Source: an uncultured Dialister sp. (lineage in GTDB: Bacteria > Bacillota > Negativicutes > Veillonellales > Dialisteraceae). Taken from it: DNA of 18,893 nt. Below the pieces are notes generated by a model. That model made no database searches. It was given only the letters and a program-made list of their open reading frames with translations, and was not told the origin of the DNA. The translations under genes were made by a program, and so were the position numbers. The stretch covers positions 1 through 18,893 of the forward strand of contig UQRR01000039.1 of NCBI GenBank assembly GCA_900543455.1. Reading direction: 5' to 3'. Positions 14,677-18,893 of this stretch are shown piece by piece (position 1 is the stretch's first letter; the number at the start of each line of letters is the position of its first letter).

Positions 14677-14720
14677 TGCGATACGAGAAAATCGCTAATT
14701 TCAAACCTCCGAGGCGCTTC
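14673..14720. repeat. 48-bp conserved core, first copy
   Basis: It runs from GGTTTGCGATACGAG to CTCCGAGGCGCTTC and differs from 18841-18888 at three of 48 positions by my alignment. It can fold as nested stems: GGTTTG with CAAACC, and inside it GCGAT with ATCGC. A GTGACTA-type heptamer array precedes it directly in both copies. Confidence 0.8.
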
Positions 14721-14735
14721 TAATTTTTATGCGCC
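14713..14735. repeat. GGCGC / AT-rich loop / GCGCC hairpin
   Basis: A 5-bp GC stem closing a 13-base A/T-rich loop, located between the 48-bp core and the GAGAAAT-type heptamers. Equivalent hairpins occur at 15624-15647 and 15835-15861, each next to GAGAAAT-type heptamers. Confidence 0.65.
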
Positions 14736-14743
14736 GCACCACC

Positions 14744-14774
14744 ATTTCGCATTTCTCATTTCTAATTTCTCATT
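14744..14774 (-). repeat. Heptamer array, GAGAAAT/TAGAAAT type
   Basis: Plus-strand units ATTTCGC, ATTTCTC, ATTTCTA, ATTTCTC, ATT; on the minus strand GAGAAAT, TAGAAAT, GAGAAAT, GCGAAAT. Confidence 0.85.
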
Positions 14775-14840
14775 CAAGAGAGGCTTTCATCCGCAATCCA
14801 TGGGCGCCCCGCCCACGGGATAACCCAGAATCCTCTCCCC

Positions 14841-15533
14841 CTATTTTCTATCCCCCAGCCTGTAGCCCACGCCGCGGACCGTGCGAATAAGAGAGCCTTC
14901 TTCCCCAAGCTTCTGACGAAGGCTCATGATGTGCATATCGATGGTACGGCTTTCCATTTCAAAAGGAGAGTCCCACACCGACTGCATGATCTGGTCACGA
15001 GACAGGACGATGCCCTTATTCAGCAAGAGATAGCAGAGCAGGTCGAATTCCTTGAGTGTCAGCTGGATTTCTTTTCCGCCTGATGTGACGATATGCTGCT
15101 CCTGATCGACGACGATATGACCATAAGAGAGTAGCTTCTTATTCGGCTCCGTCGCTTTTTTAGCTCGGCGAAGGACCGAACGGATCCGCGAGAGCAGCTC
15201 CATGATGCCGAAAGGCTTCGTCACATAGTCATCTGCTCCGCAGTCAAGCCCCTTTACGATGTCAAACTCACTCGTTTTCGCCGTCATCATGATGATCGGG
15301 ACCGTCTGCATCGCTCCGCTCCCCGGTGCTCTCATTTTCTTCAAAATGGTCAGCCCATCCTCCCCCGGGAGCATGATATCAAGGAGCAGCATGTCAGGTA
15401 TATTTTTCTGCAGTGCATCATACAGCGCATTGGCATCACCAAAGCCTTCGACCTTGTACCCCTGTCCCCGGAGTGCATAACTCACCAGCTCGCGAATACT
15501 TTCATCATCTTCTACACAGTAAATTAAGGGCAT
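14841..15533 (-). CDS. phoB: OmpR/PhoB-family response regulator
   Basis: Receiver domain (1-120) with acidic pair Asp9/Asp10, phospho-acceptor Asp52 (LLLDIMLPGEDG), Thr84 (MMTAK) and Lys106 (VTKPFG). The C-terminal winged helix (about 132-228) has the recognition region ESRTIDMHIMSLRQKLGE and ends in IRTVRGVGYRL, standard for OmpR/PhoB. The length of 230 aa is typical. CAGGAG lies 7 bases before ATG. Placement between pstB and a PhoR-like kinase argues for control of phosphate-starvation genes; the DNA target is not visible in the window. phoB and phoR are normally adjacent, but here a repeat copy lies between them, so they may not be tightly co-translated. Confidence 0.9.
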   Translation of the reverse strand: MPLIYCVEDDESIRELVSYALRGQGYKVEGFGDANALYDALQKNIPDMLLLDIMLPGEDGLTILKKMRAPGSGAMQTVPIIMMTAKTSEFDIVKGLDCGADDYVTKPFGIMELLSRIRSVLRRAKKATEPNKKLLSYGHIVVDQEQHIVTSGGKEIQLTLKEFDLLCYLLLNKGIVLSRDQIMQSVWDSPFEMESRTIDMHIMSLRQKLGEEGSLIRTVRGVGYRLGDRK

Positions 15534-15588
15534 GATTTGTCTCCTGTTTCATGATCGAAAACATTCAATTTTAGCAATAGGCATCAAT

Positions 15589-15616
15589 GAGAAATTAGAA
15601 ATGCGAAATGAGAAAT
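15589..15616 (+). repeat. Heptamer array, GAGAAAT/TAGAAAT type, left arm
   Basis: Four phased units: GAGAAAT, TAGAAAT, GCGAAAT, GAGAAAT, then GGTAGTAC and a CGGCGC hairpin (15624-15647). Confidence 0.85.
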
Positions 15617-15623
15617 GGTAGTA

Positions 15624-15647
15624 CGGCGCACAAATTATATAGCGCCG
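15624..15647. repeat. CGGCGC / AT-rich loop / GCGCCG hairpin, left
   Basis: 6-bp stem with a 12-base A/T-rich loop. It mirrors the hairpin at 15835-15861. Confidence 0.7.
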
Positions 15648-15656
15648 AAACGAATG

Positions 15657-15818
15657 AAGGAAACACCGATTAAATCGTTGTCTGATTTGGCTCTTGTATT
15701 TTCATACAACGCAAGAAATAGGGGGCGCGAATAGCGAGCTATTTAAGGAGGGTTATAACGAATCATTGCATGAAAATACATACCAAATCAGATTCTGCGA
15801 TTTAATCAGCGTTTCCTT
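15657..15818. mobile_element. Palindromic MITE-like element
   Basis: A 162-bp element without a gene. Left arm 15657-15711 starts AAGGAAACACCGATTAAATCG; the right arm, read in reverse from 15818, starts AAGGAAACGCTGATTAAATCG. The arms stay alignable for about 55 bases (shared TCTGATTTGG and TGTATTTTCAT) with a few substitutions and a one-base gap. The centre has a smaller AAATAG/CTATTT stem. Long terminal inverted repeats without a transposase fit a MITE. No clear target-site duplication is visible and I cannot name the parent transposase family. A one-armed relative is at 9209-9293. Confidence 0.7.
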
Positions 15819-15834
15819 AATTATCTTACCCCAT

Positions 15835-15861
15835 GCGGCGCCCTATTATTTTTTGCGCCGC
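15835..15861. repeat. GCGGCGC / AT-rich loop / GCGCCGC hairpin, right
   Basis: 7-bp stem with a 13-base A/T-rich loop. It is the inverted counterpart of 15624-15647, between the MITE-like element and the right heptamer array. Confidence 0.7.
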
Positions 15862-15864
15862 TCC

Positions 15865-15899
15865 TTCATTTCTCATTTCTAATTTCTCATTTCTAATTA
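15865..15899 (-). repeat. Heptamer array, GAGAAAT/TAGAAAT type, right arm
   Basis: Plus-strand units from 15872: CTCATTT, CTAATTT, CTCATTT, CTAATTA, preceded by a partial CATTT. Inverted relative to 15589-15616. Confidence 0.85.
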
Positions 15900-15910
15900 T
15901 TATGCTATCC

Positions 15911-15955
15911 AAAAGCCGGCACGCCAGAGACCTTGATCGTCTCTGACCCGCCGGT
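15911..15955 (-). terminator. Probable terminator after pstB
   Basis: On the minus strand ACCGGC...AGAGAC, a GATCAAG loop, then GTCTCT...GCCGG followed by CTTTTGG. The inner 6-bp and outer 5-bp stems are sound with mismatches between them; the U-run is only four bases. It starts about 30 bases after the pstB stop. Confidence 0.6.
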
Positions 15956-15986
15956 GAAGTATTCCTTTTTATTTTATCATATGAAA

Positions 15987-16805
15987 TCAACCAAAGTGAC
16001 CGGAAATATAACGGATCGTCCGTTCTTTCTGCGGATTCTCGAAAATCTGTCTGGTTTCGCCGTATTCGACCATTTCACCAAGATAGAAGAAGGCTGTCTT
16101 GTCAGCGATACGCTGTGCCTGCTGCATGTTATGAGTGACCATGATGACCGTGTAGCGTTCCTTGAGCTTTACAGCGAGTTCTTCGATATGCGCGGTAGAG
16201 ATCGGATCGAGGGCAGAGGTCGCTTCATCCATCAAGAGAACATCCGGCTCTACGGCAAGGGCTCTGGCGATGCAGAGACGCTGCTGCTGACCGCCGGAGA
16301 GACCGAGGGCAGACTTATGCAAACGGTCTTTCAGTTCGTCCCAGATGGCAGCCTGACGCAGGCTGCTTTCTACGATCTCATCCAGATCCGCTTTCTTGGT
16401 GATCCCTTTCAGTCGGGGACCATAAGCAACATTGTCATAGACACTCTTCGGGAAGGGGTTCGGCTGCTGAAAAACCATGCCGACATGACGACGAAGCACG
16501 ATCGGATCGATATCTTTATAGGCGTCGACACCGGCCAGAAGGATCTCTCCTTCCACGCGGCAGGACGGGATGAGGTCATTCATGCGGTTCAGAGAACGCA
16601 GGAAGGTCGATTTCCCGCAGCCGGACGGCCCGATGAGTGCGGTGATCTGGTTCTTTTCAATGCGAAGATTGATGCCCTTCAGCGCCTGAAAAGAGCCGTA
16701 GTAAAGATCGACATTCTTGCAGTCGAAGCTGATATTGTTATAGACCGAGATGGCCGGTGCTTCGGCAGGAGCCGGGACCGCGACGGAATTTCCATTATAA
16801 TACAT
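15987..16805 (-). CDS. pstB: Phosphate ABC transporter ATP-binding protein PstB
   Basis: Cytoplasmic ATPase of the high-affinity phosphate importer. Walker A GPSGCGKS (59-66), Q-loop Gln113 in VFQQPNPFP, signature LSGGQQQR (169-176), Walker B VLLMDEATSALDP (189-201), switch His225. PNPFPKSVYDNVAYGPRLKG is specific to PstB among ABC ATPases. It is 272 aa, with about 25 extra N-terminal residues (Pro/Ala-rich) before the domain. Its ATG overlaps the pstA stop (TAATG), with AGGAG about 10 bases upstream. phoU, which commonly follows pstB, is replaced here by a terminator and repeats. Confidence 0.97.
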   Translation of the reverse strand: MYYNGNSVAVPAPAEAPAISVYNNISFDCKNVDLYYGSFQALKGINLRIEKNQITALIGPSGCGKSTFLRSLNRMNDLIPSCRVEGEILLAGVDAYKDIDPIVLRRHVGMVFQQPNPFPKSVYDNVAYGPRLKGITKKADLDEIVESSLRQAAIWDELKDRLHKSALGLSGGQQQRLCIARALAVEPDVLLMDEATSALDPISTAHIEELAVKLKERYTVIMVTHNMQQAQRIADKTAFFYLGEMVEYGETRQIFENPQKERTIRYISGHFG

Positions 16806-17731
16806 TATGCATGTTCTCCTTCTGTTTTCTTAGTAATGTAGTGACTGATGAGGCGGGCTCCGATGCTGAAGGCCAGGACCATGAGCATCAGGACAGCGGA
16901 AGCTGCTGCTGCTGTATCAGCGGCGGATCCGCCGACGCCCTCGGTGCGGGACGCCCAGACCTGCAGAGACAGGGTTTCCCCCGGGCGGAACGGATTCAGC
17001 GGGCAGACCGGAGAGGTGATATCCCACACCTGCCAGCTGATATCGGTACTCATGCCTGCAGTGTAAAGGAGCGCGGCGGCTTCGCCAAAGCCTCGTCCGG
17101 CTGCCAGGATGATGCCGGTCACGATCGGTCCGATGGCTGCCGGCAGCATGACCTTCCAGATGGTCTCGAAGTGGGTCGCCCCCAGTGCAAGGCTGCCTTC
17201 TTTAAACCCATGCGGCAGTGCTTTCAGCGCATCATAGGTGGTCGCAGTGATAAGCGGCAGAGACAGGACGGACACCGCCAACGCCCCGGCGAAGAGGTTC
17301 CACTGGGAACCGACCATGATGATGAAGACCAGGTAGCCAAAAAGGCCGACTACGATCGAAGGGAGAGAGGACAATGTCTCGATGGCGATGCGAAGAGCAT
17401 TGATGATGCGACCTTCCGGCGCATATTCTGCCATGTACACGCCGGCAAAGATACCGATCGGTACAGAAATTACAAGAGAGAGGAAAACGAGATAGACAGT
17501 GTTGAAAAACTGATTTCCGATGCCATTTGCTTCAAAAGAGAAGATCTCAGGACGGAAGGCTTTGATGCCGCCCCAGACCACATACATCGTAAAGGCGATG
17601 AGAAGCAGGACGAAGGCTCCGGATACCACGTAGAAGACAGCCGTTGCAAGATTGTCAGACATATGCGCCCGCTTGAGCGAGCCGCTCACGTGACGAAGCT
17701 CGTCTGCCGAAAGGGAAGAATTCGGGTTCAT
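16805..17731 (-). CDS. pstA: Phosphate ABC transporter permease PstA
   Basis: Inner-membrane permease subunit, 308 aa, with about six membrane segments (the first at about 28-53). The EAA coupling loop that contacts PstB is at 178-219 (EGSLALGATHFETIWKVMLPAA...GRGFGEAAA). ETLSSLPSIVVGLFGYLVF (118-136) is the PstA signature. Between the last two membrane segments lies an extracytoplasmic loop of about 45 residues (226-272). Its ATG overlaps the pstC TGA by one base (TGATG), so coupled translation is likely. Confidence 0.96.
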   Translation of the reverse strand: MNPNSSLSADELRHVSGSLKRAHMSDNLATAVFYVVSGAFVLLLIAFTMYVVWGGIKAFRPEIFSFEANGIGNQFFNTVYLVFLSLVISVPIGIFAGVYMAEYAPEGRIINALRIAIETLSSLPSIVVGLFGYLVFIIMVGSQWNLFAGALAVSVLSLPLITATTYDALKALPHGFKEGSLALGATHFETIWKVMLPAAIGPIVTGIILAAGRGFGEAAALLYTAGMSTDISWQVWDITSPVCPLNPFRPGETLSLQVWASRTEGVGGSAADTAAAASAVLMLMVLAFSIGARLISHYITKKTEGEHA

Positions 17732-18669
17732 CAGATTTTCTCCTTTCTGGCAGCGATCAGATGGATGATCAGAATGAAAAGAAGGGACACAATAAAGAGC
17801 AGAAGCGCCATGGACCAGAGAGCTGCATTGAATTCGCCGCCATCCATCGCGCCGCCCATATCGGAAGCGATCGCAGACGTCAGGTTGTTCGTCGGGTCAA
17901 GCAGGCTCTTCGGGAATGCGCGCATCTTCCCGATGACCATGGAGACCGCGAGTGCTTCACCGAAAGCTCTAGCCAAGCCGAGCACGATAGCGGTCAGGAT
18001 GCCGGACATCGCAGCAGGGAGAAGCACTTTGTAAATCATCTGCCAGCGGGTAGAGCCAAGGCCATAAGCGCCTTCGATATACTTCTGATTCACACTGCGG
18101 ATGGCATCGGCAGAGACGGAAGTGATCGTCGGATAGATCATGACGGAAAGCACGATCGCTGCCGCCAGCACCGACTGCCCGTGAGAGCGATCGAATACCT
18201 TCTGAATGAGCGGTACCAGAACGACCAGCCCGACCCAGCCGTAAACAACAGATGGGATCCCAACGAAGATTTCTACCGCCGGACGAATGATCTTTTCTCC
18301 GATTTTAGGCGAAATCTGCGTCATGAAGATCGCCGTAGAAAGGCTGAAGGGGATGGCAATGACCAGTGCGACCGCGCAGGTCAGGATAGAACCCCAGATG
18401 TAAATCGCCGCACCGATCTGGCCGCCGCCGACTTCGGTATCCGTCGGCTTCCAAACCGGAGAGAAGAGAAACTCACTCACCGAGTGATGAAACTGTGTAA
18501 ACGAAAGCATGCCTTTCGCCAAGAGGAAGCAGCCGATGGCGATCGTCAGGACGACCAGGAATCCGCCGCAGAGAGTCGAGAGGCTTTTGCCGAAGTATTC
18601 TCTTCGGAACATATGCTGGTTCGTACTGCTGCCCTCCATATTGACTCCTTTTTCAAAAATCGGGACCAT
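17731..18669 (-). CDS. pstC: Phosphate ABC transporter permease PstC
   Basis: Partner permease of PstA, 312 aa, about six membrane segments (first at about 33-52). PVWKPTDTEVGGGQIGAAIYIWGSIL (71-96) and FVGIPSVVYGWVGL (135-148) are PstC marks. The EAA loop is at 197-238 (YIEGAYGLGSTRWQMIYKVLLPAA...ARAFGE). Two starts have ribosome binding sites: ATG at 18669 (AAGGAG, 9 bases) and ATG at 18639 (AAAGGAG, 5 bases); I keep the longer form, but the shorter one loses only 10 residues and is possible. First of the visible pst genes; pstS is expected further right, outside the window. Confidence 0.95.
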   Translation of the reverse strand: MVPIFEKGVNMEGSSTNQHMFRREYFGKSLSTLCGGFLVVLTIAIGCFLLAKGMLSFTQFHHSVSEFLFSPVWKPTDTEVGGGQIGAAIYIWGSILTCAVALVIAIPFSLSTAIFMTQISPKIGEKIIRPAVEIFVGIPSVVYGWVGLVVLVPLIQKVFDRSHGQSVLAAAIVLSVMIYPTITSVSADAIRSVNQKYIEGAYGLGSTRWQMIYKVLLPAAMSGILTAIVLGLARAFGEALAVSMVIGKMRAFPKSLLDPTNNLTSAIASDMGGAMDGGEFNAALWSMALLLFIVSLLFILIIHLIAARKEKI

Positions 18670-18690
18670 AAATCATTCTCCTTGATAGAA

Positions 18691-18729
18691 ACGGGAAAGG
18701 CGGCTGCCCAAAGCAGCCACTTTCCCCGT
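18691..18729 (-). terminator. Strong hairpin upstream of pstC
   Basis: On the minus strand ACGGGGAAAG + GGCTGC, a short loop, then GCAGCC + CTTTCCCGT, followed by TTCTATC: a stem of about 15 bp with one bulge. A hairpin between pstS and pstCAB commonly makes pstS mRNA more abundant than the rest. The U-run is poor, so it could be a leaky terminator or an RNA-stability element. The promoter for pstC is not evident in 18730-18805. Confidence 0.5.
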
Positions 18730-18805
18730 ATTCTGTAAGCGTTATTGCAAAATCGTATTTAATTTGTTTGGACAAAGGGCTGAGCTTAGCAGTCAGGCAT
18801 TACAG

Positions 18806-18840
18806 GTGACTGGTGACTAGTGACTGGTAGCTAGGGATTA
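18806..18840 (+). repeat. Heptamer array, GTGACTA/GGGATTA type
   Basis: Five phased units: GTGACTG, GTGACTA, GTGACTG, GTAGCTA, GGGATTA, then directly the conserved 48-bp core. Same order as 14586-14720. Confidence 0.85.
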
Positions 18841-18888
18841 GGTTTGCGATACGAGAAAACCGCTAGTTTCAAACCTCCGCGGCGCTTC
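18841..18888. repeat. 48-bp conserved core, second copy (composite repeat cut by window edge)
   Basis: Begins GGTTTGCGATACGAG and ends CTCCGCGGCGCTTC. It matches 14673-14720 at 45 of 48 positions by hand alignment. The GGCGC that opens the hairpin is present, so the GAGAAAT heptamers probably follow just outside the window. Confidence 0.8.
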
Positions 18889-18893
18889 CATAT

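Larger units (their letters stand above)
14586..14826 (-). repeat. Composite intergenic repeat, inverted copy upstream of phoR
   Basis: On the minus strand the order is GGGTTATCCCGTGGGC (from 14826), ATGAAAGC (14790-14783), GAGAAAT-type heptamers (14774-14744), GGTGGTGC (14743-14736), a GGCGC hairpin (14735-14713), a conserved core (14720-14673), and GTGACTA-type heptamers (14672-14586). Apart from the hairpin and core this matches 12373-12553 module for module in the opposite orientation. Confidence 0.7.
14494..14840. other. Gene-free stretch between phoB and phoR, filled by repeats
   Basis: 347 bases without a supportable gene. 14586-14826 is a composite repeat. The remaining 14494-14585 shows only the phoR ribosome binding site and an unremarkable A/T-rich stretch; I see no promoter with both -35 and -10 for phoR. 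Confidence 0.7.
15534..15986. other. Gene-free stretch between pstB and phoB, filled by nested palindromes
   Basis: 453 bases with no supportable gene. It holds, from outside in, inverted GAGAAAT-type heptamer arrays, inverted GGCGC hairpins and a 162-bp palindromic element, plus the pstB terminator hairpin on its right edge. A 62-codon plus-strand frame at 15694-15882 lies across the palindrome and has no ribosome binding site worth calling. Confidence 0.75.

Noticed and set aside
15694..15882. 62-codon plus-strand frame across the palindromic element
   Set aside because: It crosses the element's centre and right flank and has no convincing Shine-Dalgarno; its relative at 9209-9293 has an in-frame stop. 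Treated as part of the repeat.
15933..18738. Long plus-strand frames opposite pstB, pstA and pstC
   Set aside because: All are antisense to intact pst genes and rich in Arg/Asp/His as expected for shadow frames; no ribosome binding sites.
18730..18805. Pho box or promoter upstream of pstC
   Set aside because: I saw scattered CTGTAAT- and TTGTCC-like words, but no spaced direct repeat or -35/-10 pair good enough to report.

Overview
The window is bacterial chromosome with 16 protein-coding genes, all on the minus strand, and G+C of roughly one half by eye. Gene content and protein style (FtsK, RimO, CinA, RarA, HU, MazG, the infC-rpmI-rplT operon, pst genes with a two-component system, strong AGGAGG-type ribosome binding sites) suggest a Firmicutes lineage. 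I lean to Negativicutes (Veillonellales, something like Dialister or Megasphaera), at low confidence. No phage, plasmid, CRISPR, rRNA or tRNA gene was found.

Layout in window coordinates (transcription runs right to left). 31-6462 holds ftsK, an orphan extracellular solute-binding protein, rimO and cinA; the binding protein and rimO overlap by 4 bases (GTGA). 6644-9126 holds rarA and a GT28/MGDG-synthase-type glycosyltransferase. 9390-10897 holds an HU protein with a basic tail and a short MazG. 11077-12345 is the translation operon infC-rpmI-rplT, with a clear promoter, a structured leader, a probable AUA start for infC and a strong terminator. 12550-18669 is the phosphate module: pstC, pstA and pstB (overlapping ends), then the response regulator phoB, then the sensor kinase phoR. 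pstS is not in the window and phoU is absent from its common place after pstB.

The coding content is mostly ordinary housekeeping. The unusual material is between genes. Several intergenic spaces carry short tandem arrays with an exact 7-base period, in at least three sequence families (GTGACTA/GGGATTA type, GAGAAAT/TAGAAAT type, GGTTCAA type), plus one 9-base array (GGTTCAG type). The arrays are parts of a modular composite element whose pieces recur in a fixed order: a GGTTAnCCC GC-rich module, an ATGAAAGC box, a GAGAAAT-type (or GGTTCAG-type) array, GGTGGT, an optional hairpin core, and a GTGACTA-type array. Two copies in opposite orientation bracket phoR; a third lies between rarA and ftsK; a fourth is cut by the right window edge. 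In two cases the gene's TGA stop codon lies inside the first repeat unit.

A second repeat class is a 162-bp palindromic, MITE-like element between phoB and pstB, with long imperfect inverted arms. A one-arm relative lies between the glycosyltransferase and HU genes. The phosphate operon is therefore interrupted twice by repeats, which may separate expression of pstCAB, phoB and phoR.
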